Shown here one piece after another: positions 36,980 through 45,330 of a stretch of 64,000 nucleotides of DNA. Position numbers and translations under genes: made by a program. Source of the stretch: an uncultured Gammaproteobacteria bacterium. GTDB taxonomy: Bacteria; Pseudomonadota; Gammaproteobacteria; Arenicellales; Poriferihabitantaceae. The stretch covers positions 26,117-90,116 of the forward strand of contig CALKKV010000011.1 in assembly GCA_937992195.1 (NCBI GenBank), written 5' to 3'. Under the pieces are notes generated by a model. It was not told the origin of the DNA and did not search any database. It was given only the letters and a program-made list of their open reading frames with translations. Positions within the stretch are counted from its first letter, which is position 1, and every line of letters starts with the position of its first letter.

Positions 36980-37193
36980 AAACGAAACACTGGCTATGGG
37001 GGCAAGGCGATGCTATTTTTGTTTTCGAATCTTCGTATTGTACTACGGTGGCGTTGCGCTTCCGGAAATTACCGTAGCTAATTCGGGAGTCTTTGTAAAG
37101 CATTGCACCTTTTTAACGCTGGTATACGCTGCTTTTTATTCAAGCAATTACTGCACGTTTTGACAGGGTTCCCTGAAGTTCAGACTGAAACGA

Positions 37194-39464
37194 TTACCCC
37201 GAATAGTACTGACCGTATTTACTATGTTGGTAGTAGTAACCTGAATCTCCATAGCCATAAGACCCATATCGCTTTAAATTCACTTGCTGTAAGACGCATC
37301 CAGCAATATCCACCTCATGCGAGATCAGTTGCTGTACAGCTGCCTTAATCACTTTTTTCGGTGTTTTATACCAATGTATAACGAATACGGTTTTATCAAC
37401 CATTCGGCCCAGTATTTTCGCATCACTCACAGCCATGACTGGTGGTGTATCAAAAATCACGTAATCAAAGTGTTTTCTCAAGAAGGTGATAATTTTTTCC
37501 ATTCGATATGAAGCAAAAATATCACTAGCGTTAACGTATTTCGCATTCCCTTTAGGCATGATTAATAATGAGCTTTTCTGATCCTCAACAACAAATTCTG
37601 AAAACTCCACCTCTGTCTCCAACATTAAATCTGTCAAACCTTTGCTGTTGGCTGGCAAGCTTAATTTTTTTTCCAGCGTGGCTCTGCGTAGATCACAATC
37701 GATCAGAATCGTCTTTTTCCCAGATTGTGCTAGAAGACGTGCTAGCGAAATCGCGAGAGTGGATTTACCCTCTTCAGGCACAGATGAAGTGATTTGGATA
37801 GTTTTTACAGCATCATCAGGGGCTGAGAGGATCAAGGATGTCCTTAGTGAGTTGAGTGCTTCAGCGTAACTGGAGTGCGGCTTTTTAAGAATATAGTCAT
37901 GCGGCTGTAATCTTCTCTTTACTTTAGGAATTAGACCAATCGCCGGAATACCCAGATCATTTTCGATCTGTTCAGGGCTCATCATGCCGGAACTAAGGGC
38001 CTGAATAAGAAATACCAACATCGCAGAGAACAGCAACGCACCGGCGACGATCAGCACGGTTGCTTTTTTGATATTAGGGGAGGAGGGTCCGCCTGGAAGT
38101 CCGGCTTCTGAAACAATACGCGCATCCGCTTCTCGCTGCAGGCTGCCCGTCGTGTTTGTTTCTTTGAATCGGTTGAGAAAGGTTTCAAATAAAGTACGGT
38201 TTGCAGCCGCTTCTCGCTCTAGCGCCCTGAGCTCAACCGATTCGCGATTTTGTTCACTCGATTCTTTTTTCAATTGGGCTAGGCTTGTCTCGAGACTGCG
38301 CTCGCGGATTCGGGCAACATCCGCTTCATTTTCCAAACCGCTCGCAATTTTACCTATCTCTCTTTTAATCCTGCCCCTTACTTCAGCAATCTCTGACTTA
38401 ACCTGAATCATCTTAGGGTGCTTAGCGCCATATTCCGAGGTGTAGTTCGATTGTCTTTGTTCGAGCTCGGCTTCCAATTTTTGAAGGCCTTGTATCAGTC
38501 CAGAAGACAGCACCTCCAAGGCGGACTCTGCCGCACTTCCCTCACCTTGCGTGAGTTTACGCATTTGACTTAGTCGAGCCTCGGCCTGGGCGCGTTCAGC
38601 ACGAGCGATAATTAGCTGTCCATTTATCGCAGAAAGCTGTTCGATGACGATTTCACCGCCTTGGGTTTCTGTGATATCGAATTTTTCCCGATAAAACTGT
38701 ACAGCCTGTTCAGACTCCTCAACGGCAAGCTTTAAGTTGGCTAGCTGTTCATCCAACCAAACTGTTGCCTTTTCGGTTGCTTCAAACTTGGCTTCCAATT
38801 GGCCGATAATATAACTTTCAGGAATTTCATTGGCTATTTCAACCGCCAATCTCGGGTCAAGTGATTCAAAACTAATAATAATAACGTTTGAGAACTGTTC
38901 CCTTTGACCAACTCTCAGCTTAGACTGAAAAATACTCGTTGCGACTTCCAGGCGCTGGTTTGCCTGTTCCTCTTTTACTGTATCAGCTCCTGCACTTTGT
39001 TCTGGCTGTAACAAGGACTCGGCATAGAATTTCCAGTTATCCGGAAGATATTGAATCGGGTTGAGGTAGCTTGAAAGACTCCGCGGTCGTAACGAAGGGT
39101 TGAACTCAGGCAGGGATGAGAGATTTAGCTTTTCCACGACCTTTCTCGCAATCCCTCTCGATTGCAATACCTGCATCTCACCAATAAATGCGGAATGGCC
39201 TCCGCCAGATATTCCGGCAACAATCGAATCGATGTCCACTATCTGATTTTGTGGAACACCAATAATAATACTGGAGCTAGCGGTATAGCGAAGTGGTTGC
39301 TGATGCAGAATAATCAGGCCAACGGCGATAATAAATAGCGCAGTAGTCAGCAGCAACCGTCTACGGAACCACAGTGTATGAAATACTTCAAACAGTGAAA
39401 TTCCATCATCCCTTTCGGCTAGCAAACCCAATTTTTCCAGTTTGATGTTTGCTGCTTTATTCAT
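37194..39464 (-). CDS. wzc: Wzc-like polysaccharide co-polymerase and tyrosine autokinase
   Basis: A 756-residue fusion of a chain-length regulator (Wzz) and a bacterial tyrosine kinase. Membrane segments are at about 36-53 and 468-490, with a long periplasmic coiled coil (230-440) between. The kinase has Walker A SVPEEGKST (561-569), Walker A' LIDCDLRR (587-594) and Walker B VIFDTPPV (669-676). The tail from 733 to 754 holds nine tyrosines, the expected autophosphorylation cluster. It controls chain length and export with the Wza-like protein encoded 7 nt upstream. The cognate phosphatase is unclear (see the PPP phosphatase). Confidence 0.93.
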   Translation of the reverse strand: MNKAANIKLEKLGLLAERDDGISLFEVFHTLWFRRRLLLTTALFIIAVGLIILHQQPLRYTASSSIIIGVPQNQIVDIDSIVAGISGGGHSAFIGEMQVLQSRGIARKVVEKLNLSSLPEFNPSLRPRSLSSYLNPIQYLPDNWKFYAESLLQPEQSAGADTVKEEQANQRLEVATSIFQSKLRVGQREQFSNVIIISFESLDPRLAVEIANEIPESYIIGQLEAKFEATEKATVWLDEQLANLKLAVEESEQAVQFYREKFDITETQGGEIVIEQLSAINGQLIIARAERAQAEARLSQMRKLTQGEGSAAESALEVLSSGLIQGLQKLEAELEQRQSNYTSEYGAKHPKMIQVKSEIAEVRGRIKREIGKIASGLENEADVARIRERSLETSLAQLKKESSEQNRESVELRALEREAAANRTLFETFLNRFKETNTTGSLQREADARIVSEAGLPGGPSSPNIKKATVLIVAGALLFSAMLVFLIQALSSGMMSPEQIENDLGIPAIGLIPKVKRRLQPHDYILKKPHSSYAEALNSLRTSLILSAPDDAVKTIQITSSVPEEGKSTLAISLARLLAQSGKKTILIDCDLRRATLEKKLSLPANSKGLTDLMLETEVEFSEFVVEDQKSSLLIMPKGNAKYVNASDIFASYRMEKIITFLRKHFDYVIFDTPPVMAVSDAKILGRMVDKTVFVIHWYKTPKKVIKAAVQQLISHEVDIAGCVLQQVNLKRYGSYGYGDSGYYYQHSKYGQYYSG

Positions 39465-39471
39465 AGGGGTC

Positions 39472-40017
39472 TTAGAACAATCTCTCTGTCACACGGATAA
39501 TATCGCCCGGCATCACAATGCCGTTGAAATCCAGTCTCACTTCCTTACCCTCTGAGCTGCCTTCTCGCTTTACCAGCACATACTTTTTTCTGGCGCGATA
39601 GGTAAAGCCCCCAGCGATAGCTACCGCATTTAAAAAAGTCATGCCTTCTACATAAGGGTAAGAACCGGAGGAATTGATTTCACCGATAATATAATAGGGC
39701 CGGAAATTCAGTACCTCAATACTCACCTGCGGATTGAGAAGGTAGTCCGGTTTGAGTTTGTTAACAATCACATCGCTAAGTTCGGCAATGGTTAAGCCAT
39801 CGGCCAGTACTTTATCAATCAGAGGCATCACAAACTCCCCTGAACCATTGATCGTATATTCTCCGCTCAAATCATCCTGATTGAATACGGATACGAATAT
39901 TTTATCCCCGGGACCAAGTTGGTAGCCTGAGCGTTGCTCATTTTCATCAGCGAGCGATGGGCCAGCGAGCAGCGAAAAAACTAGCAGCAACCTGAGTGAG
40001 AAGAAAAGTCGTATCAT
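39472..40017 (-). CDS. Wza-like polysaccharide export protein
   Basis: A 181-residue secreted protein with a signal peptide (1-23, cleavage near SLA-DE), a Poly_export domain (YQLGPGDKIFVSVFNQDDL, about 32-110) and one SLBB domain (YYIIGEINSSGSYPY, about 108-165). It is short compared with Wza (about 380) and lacks a C-terminal helix for the outer-membrane pore and a lipobox Cys. It therefore probably works with the separate outer-membrane beta-barrel encoded just upstream. Confidence 0.87.
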   Translation of the reverse strand: MIRLFFSLRLLLVFSLLAGPSLADENEQRSGYQLGPGDKIFVSVFNQDDLSGEYTINGSGEFVMPLIDKVLADGLTIAELSDVIVNKLKPDYLLNPQVSIEVLNFRPYYIIGEINSSGSYPYVEGMTFLNAVAIAGGFTYRARKKYVLVKREGSSEGKEVRLDFNGIVMPGDIIRVTERLF

Positions 40018-40107
40018 TGGAGAGTGAGAGCAAATTAAACAAGGATTGGTAGGTGCGAATGCTCCATTTCATTCTGTGCAGTCCGGCGGTAGTGCGATGT
40101 GCTGATA

Positions 40108-41421
40108 TTACCAGTGCACACGTACAGTAAACGTGATTCTATCATTCTCATATTCTTGAATTTCAATATCCGAGTCTCGAAACTCATGTCGAAAGTTCAG
40201 TGAGGTAGACAGGAGACGAGATATTAAATAAGTGCCACCTAAGTCGTATCCGGTAATTTCCTCCAACTCCTTTTGATTTGGCGCATTTTGTGTGAACTCA
40301 TTTTTAGTGTAGTCAAAGCCCAGTGACAAAATTATGTTACGTTTTAATTCATGTTTGATTCCCAGACTGGTGGCAGTACTGAGATACCCGGATACAGTTG
40401 CTTCAGTTGACTCCTCAATCAGCTGGCTGAGGCCTAAGTTGATACTTGTTAATCTGGTTGGGAACCACCTTAAATCTACGCCAGCACTGTTACTACTAAT
40501 ATCTAACTGAGTTGAACTATCGTAGTCTCGTTCCACATGACCGACATATACATCGCCCAACAATAAATTGCTCAACTCAAAATTCATGCCGATAGCAGTT
40601 TTAACGCCGCTTGAAGATCGTTCAATGCCACTGCTGTCAAATTGCTGGTCGTAATCGACGGAATCAAAATTGCCTTCTATATATAGGTTGCGCTTAGGCA
40701 GAATTTCATAACCAACTCTTAACCGGGCATCGACACGAGACCTGTCTCGATCATCATTGTCGACATTGCCACCGAATGCATTGATGACGTCCTCATAGTC
40801 TAAAGTTTTGTAATCCAAATCTAAGACAACACCCAGTCTCGCTGGGTTATATTTAAAGCCGACGCCGACGTACTGGGCAGAAAATGCGGTTGGCTCTACG
40901 CCAAAAATATCTTCGGCGGAGGCGCCTGGATCCACTTCACGGTCCTCAACAGAGTTTCTATCTTCATCCCTCTTTCGAAAGCCCGTTTTTCCGGAAATAT
41001 AGCTGCCTCTTTTGACATCGAGTTGTCCGCTTACACCGAAGTCATAATTGCTATAGTCTTCGCCGCTGAATTCATCAAACGTTCCCAGATCAATCAATGC
41101 CTTGGCATCCAGGGCGTGACGGCTCCAATCGCTATTTACGGTTACAGACCCAACGGTTGTAAGGATGTTGTCCGATACGGGTCCATCAACAAATGCCCCG
41201 GTCGTTCTAGCATTGTCATTGGGCAACCGAAATATATTGTCGTCATGGCTAATTCCAAATTCCACAACGGGGAAGACATAGAAGCTATTTAGACGAATTC
41301 CTCGCGGCGCATAACCACTGTCGTTATTCTGGGCAAACACCATTGCAGAGTTACCGATTACCGTAGTACTCAAACCTAATGCTAGTGCTGTGAGATAGGA
41401 GAATTTACTTATCTTCTTCAT
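40108..41421 (-). CDS. Outer-membrane beta-barrel protein of the EPS locus
   Basis: A 437-residue protein with a signal peptide (1-about 30, ending VFAQ) and alternating amphipathic strands throughout, ending in FTVRVHW, a C-terminal aromatic residue typical of outer-membrane barrels. It resembles the BBP2 type of barrel found in capsule and EPS clusters. It may form the outer-membrane channel that the short Wza-like protein lacks. It is the second gene of the minus-strand series, 90 nt before wza. Confidence 0.8.
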   Translation of the reverse strand: MKKISKFSYLTALALGLSTTVIGNSAMVFAQNNDSGYAPRGIRLNSFYVFPVVEFGISHDDNIFRLPNDNARTTGAFVDGPVSDNILTTVGSVTVNSDWSRHALDAKALIDLGTFDEFSGEDYSNYDFGVSGQLDVKRGSYISGKTGFRKRDEDRNSVEDREVDPGASAEDIFGVEPTAFSAQYVGVGFKYNPARLGVVLDLDYKTLDYEDVINAFGGNVDNDDRDRSRVDARLRVGYEILPKRNLYIEGNFDSVDYDQQFDSSGIERSSSGVKTAIGMNFELSNLLLGDVYVGHVERDYDSSTQLDISSNSAGVDLRWFPTRLTSINLGLSQLIEESTEATVSGYLSTATSLGIKHELKRNIILSLGFDYTKNEFTQNAPNQKELEEITGYDLGGTYLISRLLSTSLNFRHEFRDSDIEIQEYENDRITFTVRVHW

Positions 41422-41525
41422 ATTTGGAGTTAGGCGGAATCAGCTACCAAAATTTAATGGGTAAATTATCAATAACATTAGATTTAAGTGCATAACTCTC
41501 TCTTTATCATTGCGAAGTTACCCAG

Positions 41526-42053
41526 CTAGTGTGGTGACACTACTGGTGTAAATGGAGAAGGAACTGTCGGTACTGGCGGCGGAAGAGGGTCTTGCGAAGG
41601 CCATATTATCAGAGGTTCAAATGGTCTCCGTGGTGAAGAAAGTGGTGGCGTGTCGACTTGCAGAACATCCGTATCAGGATCATGCGCTGTTCGTTGAATA
41701 CTGCGACCGCCTAGTAATGCGCTTACGCCAAGAATGCTATTGCGAACCGCGATTGCGGTTGCCTTGTCGGGGGCTTGCTCAGAAACTGAATCGGCGATTA
41801 CCTCGAGGTCTTCCTTTTCGTCAAGGACAACTAAAATCTCATTGCCGTCCAATATGAGTGTCGCAGCCAAGGCATTGCCTACATCTGAGGAGTTCGCGTC
41901 GATCGCTAGTGATTGTTCATGCCCACCATCATCGATATAGCTGATACGCAACTCATCAGCCGTGACCGATGGCGAAAATGCCAACAAAGCCGACCAACCG
42001 CAGTAAACAACGCTCTTCCATAGATTTTTGTATTTACGAATAATCCAGTTCAC
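41526..42053 (-). CDS. Unknown secreted protein at the head of the EPS series
   Basis: A 175-residue protein not recognised. It has a basic N-terminus with a hydrophobic segment (signal peptide, cleavage near VTA-DE at about 33), a middle part rich in D and A with two valine-rich strands, and a Pro-rich tail (about 135-175). The start is GTG at 42053 with AGAGA about 6 nt upstream. It is the first gene of the EPS series and faces the HprK-like gene across a 305-bp promoter region. Nothing shows its function. Confidence 0.6.
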   Translation of the reverse strand: MNWIIRKYKNLWKSVVYCGWSALLAFSPSVTADELRISYIDDGGHEQSLAIDANSSDVGNALAATLILDGNEILVVLDEKEDLEVIADSVSEQAPDKATAIAVRNSILGVSALLGGRSIQRTAHDPDTDVLQVDTPPLSSPRRPFEPLIIWPSQDPLPPPVPTVPSPFTPVVSPH

Positions 42054-42358
42054 AGATATCTCTATACAGTGTTTCTCACGACAGATTTTACATCCTCAGA
42101 CACAAAGATACATTGTTTTATAAAGCATCGTGCTTCCAAATGCCTTAATAATTGTGGGCAGTATTACGAAAATCGGGCGATTTCTATGTTTCAACAGAAG
42201 TGTGAAAAGAATATATACACTGGAACTGATCAGGTTTGTTTCATAACTTATTGATTGGTAATATATTATATTTTAGGCAATATACCTTTTATCCTTTATA
42301 CTTTGTATATTATGGCTCGCTAATCTCGAGGATGGAGGACAACTAAGTTCTCTAACAA
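42054..42358. other. 305-bp divergent promoter region of the EPS locus
   Basis: This AT-rich stretch separates the EPS series (minus) from the HprK-like/PqqD-like pair (plus), so the two units may be co-regulated. The stretch 42240-42310 is especially A+T-rich with several TATAAT-like hexamers, but I cannot choose one promoter. No JUMPstart/ops element is seen on the correct strand. Confidence 0.5.
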
Positions 42359-43240
42359 ATGCACCTGAACACGCTCCTCCCCCCAAAACTGAGAGAGAAT
42401 CTCTATACTGACTGCATGCATGCGCTGGATAATGTGGGATGGGATTTTGGTTTCTCGTTTGCGTCATATGGTGTCGAGCTTGGTGTCCGCTCCACCGAAG
42501 AAGAAGTGCTACAGATACTTAGTAAAGAATTGCCGTATAAAAGCGTGCAAACTAAGGCTGCAACAGTAGAGAGGATGTTTTCCGTACTTCCGACATCTGA
42601 CCAATCCTCTGAAAAAGGTTCATTTCATCTGTATTGGGACCATATGTTATTTAGTCAGAAATTGAGTCTTGATGGTCTTGTGGAGAATTTGAGGGGGATT
42701 GCTCAAGTCGCTATTGCCGAGCTGTCTACTAGAAGGCTCTTTATCCACTCCGGTGTGGTGGGTTGGCAGGGAAAAGGAATTTTAATCCCCGGAGAGACCC
42801 ATTCGGGCAAATCGACATTGGTGGCGGAGCTCGTCAAAATGGGTGCAAGCTATTACTCTGATGAATTCGCTCTACTTGATGAGCAGGGGTACGTCTCTCC
42901 GTACGCGAAACCCCTTTCTTTGCGTGACTCGAAGTCTCAGCAGCAGCGTGATATACCGATCGAAAGCATAGCTGGAAAACAGGGAGTCGAAAAGCTGCCG
43001 GTCGGACTTGTTGTGGTAAGTAATTTCCAAAAAGGTGCTGCCTGGAAACCAAGTACTGTTAGTCCGGGAGTCGGTTTGCTGCATTTGCTTGAAAGCACGC
43101 ATTCTGCGCGACGTGATCCAGCCAGAGCCATGCGTCTTATTAAAAAAGCAACCAATAATGCCCGTGTTATAATGAGTCCTCGAGGTGAAGCCGAACAAGC
43201 TGCTTTGAAAATTCTCAACGAGATTCCGAATTCATTATGA
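42359..43240 (+). CDS. HPr-kinase-like P-loop protein
   Basis: A 293-residue protein with the C-terminal fold of HPr kinase/phosphorylase. The stretch LFIHSGVVGWQGKGILIPGE leads into the P-loop GETHSGKST (145-153), then SYYSDEFALLDEQG as the Walker-B-like acidic site. The first about 120 residues are unlike HprK and not recognised. It corresponds to what NCBI families call HprK-related kinase (from memory). Its substrate is unknown. It overlaps the PqqD-like gene by ATGA. No Shine-Dalgarno is close to the ATG; GGAGG lies about 22 nt upstream. Confidence 0.8.
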   Translation: MHLNTLLPPKLRENLYTDCMHALDNVGWDFGFSFASYGVELGVRSTEEEVLQILSKELPYKSVQTKAATVERMFSVLPTSDQSSEKGSFHLYWDHMLFSQKLSLDGLVENLRGIAQVAIAELSTRRLFIHSGVVGWQGKGILIPGETHSGKSTLVAELVKMGASYYSDEFALLDEQGYVSPYAKPLSLRDSKSQQQRDIPIESIAGKQGVEKLPVGLVVVSNFQKGAAWKPSTVSPGVGLLHLLESTHSARRDPARAMRLIKKATNNARVIMSPRGEAEQAALKILNEIPNSL

Positions 43241-43734
43241 ACAAGTCATATGTACCAAAAATCCGGCAAGATAACATTATGGTTACCAGGGTCGGAGATG
43301 AAATCGTAGTTTATGATGAAAAAACGAGCGAAGCTTCTTGCCTGGATGCTATGACGACAGTAGTTTGGGAAGCGTGCGATGGTAGTAACGACCTCGCTCA
43401 GATACTAGAACTTTTGCAGGATGCTGGCTTTTCTGACTCTAATACCGCATCTATTTGGCATGCAATTGATTTTCTTGATCAAGCTAAATTACTAGAGGAT
43501 CAGCCTCTGCCCGGAGAGAAAGAAAGGTCCAAACGCAGAGAACTATTTCGTATGTTGAGCCTGGGTGCTATTGGTGGCTCGCCCCTAATTAGTACAGTTT
43601 TTGTGCCGCCAGCGATAGCAATGATGTCATGTATACCCAACTTTAATGCACCTTGTGACCAAGGCGGCATCCCATGTTGCGCTCCTCGGGTTTGTGTAAG
43701 AGTCGGAAATACTTTTCGTTGCAGGAATCCTTGA
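43237..43734 (+). CDS. PqqD-like protein with twin-arginine-like segment and knottin-type Cys tail
   Basis: A 165-residue three-part protein. Residues 1-88 are a PqqD-like domain (YVPKIRQDNIMVTRVGDEIV, LDAMTTVVWEACDG, AIDFLDQAKLLED), the fold that binds peptide leaders. Residues 98-128 read SKRRELFRMLSLG and then a hydrophobic stretch ending VPPAIA, resembling a Tat signal peptide placed internally. Residues 132-162 contain six cysteines, C-x7-C-x6-CC-x4-C-x8-C, the spacing of inhibitor cystine-knot peptides. Codons were read directly and the frame is unbroken to TGA at 43732-43734. It is translationally coupled to the HprK-like gene. The tail may be an exported mini-protein; function is unknown. 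Confidence 0.82.
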   Translation: MNKSYVPKIRQDNIMVTRVGDEIVVYDEKTSEASCLDAMTTVVWEACDGSNDLAQILELLQDAGFSDSNTASIWHAIDFLDQAKLLEDQPLPGEKERSKRRELFRMLSLGAIGGSPLISTVFVPPAIAMMSCIPNFNAPCDQGGIPCCAPRVCVRVGNTFRCRNP

Positions 43735-43750
43735 TGACCGGTCGATAAAA

Positions 43751-43776
43751 TTTGAGGTATTTTTTTGAGGTATTTT
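43751..43776. repeat. Perfect 13-bp tandem duplication
   Basis: TTTGAGGTATTTT occurs twice head to tail (43751-43763 and 43764-43776), 17 bp after the PqqD-like stop codon. It may be a replication slip or a regulatory repeat ahead of the next gene. Confidence 0.85.
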
Positions 43777-43919
43777 CTTGGGTCTTTTAGATTCCGGGAT
43801 CACAATACTTTATTGTATAAGTCGTGAAAAATCGTGGGACGAATTAACTCGAAAGTATTTCTCCAGTAAAGCGCTGTGTATCCCTATCAGTGGGTCAATA
43901 TATATGGTAGTCATTCTCC

Positions 43920-44540
43920 TTGGAAAACTCCTGGCAGTTGAAACCGTGTAGATCGCCGCTTTTTATTTACGTAGCAGGGATGCTGAGCGGGATCCTATTA
44001 ACATTTCTTTTCGCTGTTTGGATTGGTGTTAAGGCGCCTTCATGGCTGGTTGTAACAGGAGAAGTTCACAAAGCGGATATTGGTGTGGTGTTAGGCGGTG
44101 GTGGTGGTAGTCGATTGCGTAAAGGCTTAGCGTTGTATGACGAGGGGAGAGTCGATCGCCTTGTACTGGTAGGAAAAAGCAAAGATAACTGGGCATATAT
44201 CCAAAATAATTTGTGCTTGGATTGTTCAATTGAAGGTAAAGATGTTTCTATTCTGGAAGGATCTGTAGACACCATGACGGATGCATTTTTGATATCTGAA
44301 TTTTACCCATCACAAAATATAAATAGCATACTGATTGTCACTGATCCTTATCACACTAGACGCGCTTTATTAATATTTAAGTCTGTATTGAAAGGAAGCG
44401 GCGTGAAGATATCGATAGAAAGCTCAGGAGATTATGATAAAAACATACCTCCTGACGAAAACTGGTGGAGAGATAACTCGACCTTGAGTGTCATCTGGGG
44501 TGAATTAGGGAAAATAGTCGCTTTTTATCTCAGAAACTAA
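43920..44540 (+). CDS. DUF218/YdcF-like membrane protein
   Basis: A 206-residue protein with one N-terminal membrane segment (about 13-37) and a DUF218 (SanA/ElyC/YdcF) domain. Family marks are IGVVLGGGGGSRLRKGLALYDEGRVDRLVLVG, described here as the glycine loop at about 54-63 and following helix, and ILIVTDPYHTRRALLIFK. ElyC/SanA-type proteins are linked to envelope polymer synthesis. The TTG at 43920 is the first candidate start; the next, ATG at 43977, would cut the membrane segment. It ends the right border of the EPS locus. Confidence 0.75.
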   Translation: MENSWQLKPCRSPLFIYVAGMLSGILLTFLFAVWIGVKAPSWLVVTGEVHKADIGVVLGGGGGSRLRKGLALYDEGRVDRLVLVGKSKDNWAYIQNNLCLDCSIEGKDVSILEGSVDTMTDAFLISEFYPSQNINSILIVTDPYHTRRALLIFKSVLKGSGVKISIESSGDYDKNIPPDENWWRDNSTLSVIWGELGKIVAFYLRN

Positions 44541-45020
44541 ATTTTTCGGATGAAGCTTTCATAGGATTTTCCTCCCCGCCTGTTAACGGCAAAGCATGCA
44601 GGTTATGAAAGACTCGGAGATTTGTCTGAGCTTTCCACTGCTCGTTTGGTTTTTAATGAGCGCACTCTATCACGGGTTGATTTCCTAAAGCTGGTATGCT
44701 TGCAGGTATATAGGCACAATACGAATCCACCTGTTTCAATCAGGGTTTACGCAAACGCTAGAGTGCGAGGGTGTTTGAAAGACTCTGATGAAAATACGCT
44801 CTGTTTGATTTCCGCTTCCGTTTGACCAGCTTATCGCTGGTCGGCTACTTTCGTTCTGCAGGTTGTACTGAAGTCTGAGAATGCTTTCTTACCTATTTTC
44901 ATTTGATCTGTGCGTGATGCATGCGACTCTCAATAAGAACGGAAAGGAATTATCAGATCGCGGGGAAGAAGCGCTGGGTTTAAACAAATGAGTCAAATAA
45001 TGTGTAGGCTTTCAGTAAAG
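44541..45020. other. 480-bp region without a clear gene
   Basis: I see no convincing gene. A 7-bp perfect stem, GACCAGC-ttatc-GCTGGTC (44824-44842), has no T-run on either strand. A 67-codon frame at 44622-44825 starts with TTG too close to its possible ribosome site and has no recognisable content. Confidence 0.55.
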
Positions 45021-45097
45021 TGGCGTCCCAGAGAGGATTCGAACCTCCGACCTGCCGCTTAGGAGGCGGCTGCTCTATCCAGCTGAGCTACCGGGAC
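45021..45097 (-). tRNA. tRNA-Arg(CCU)
   Basis: The minus strand folds as a complete 77-nt tRNA with encoded CCA (45021-45023). Acceptor GTCCCGG pairs with CTGGGAC, the D-arm contains TAGCTCAGCTGGATAGAGC, the anticodon stem GCCGC/GCGGC encloses loop CTCCTAA (anticodon CCU, arginine), and the T-arm is GGAGGTTCGAATCCTCT. The discriminator is G. It marks the right edge of the EPS locus; no integrase is next to it. Confidence 0.95.
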
Positions 45098-45330
45098 GTG
45101 TAGGCGAAACAACGATTCAATTTTAACCGGAAGAGGAGAGCGAGGCCATTTATTTAACCGGCTGCGATGGTTAACGCATTCTGGGTTGCGGGTCTGGCGA
45201 AACTGTATTTGCGCCAGAGTAAGCGAACGTTACGTTATCTGGCGGGATCTAATCGAAAGCGGCGGAATAAAGGGAGAGTGCAACAGCTGCCAAAAAACAA
45301 ATTCTGGCAGCTGTTTTGGATAAGCAGATT

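Noticed and set aside
40085..40092. GGCGGTAG, resembling the ops core of JUMPstart elements
   Set aside because: It is on the plus strand while the EPS genes here are transcribed on the minus strand, and it lies between two genes in the series rather than at its head.
44622..44825. 67-codon frame right of the DUF218 gene
   Set aside because: TTG start with a ribosome site only 3 nt away, no recognisable content.
45021..45097. tRNA-Arg as attachment site of an integrated element
   Set aside because: No integrase and no duplicated tRNA 3' end were found in the window.
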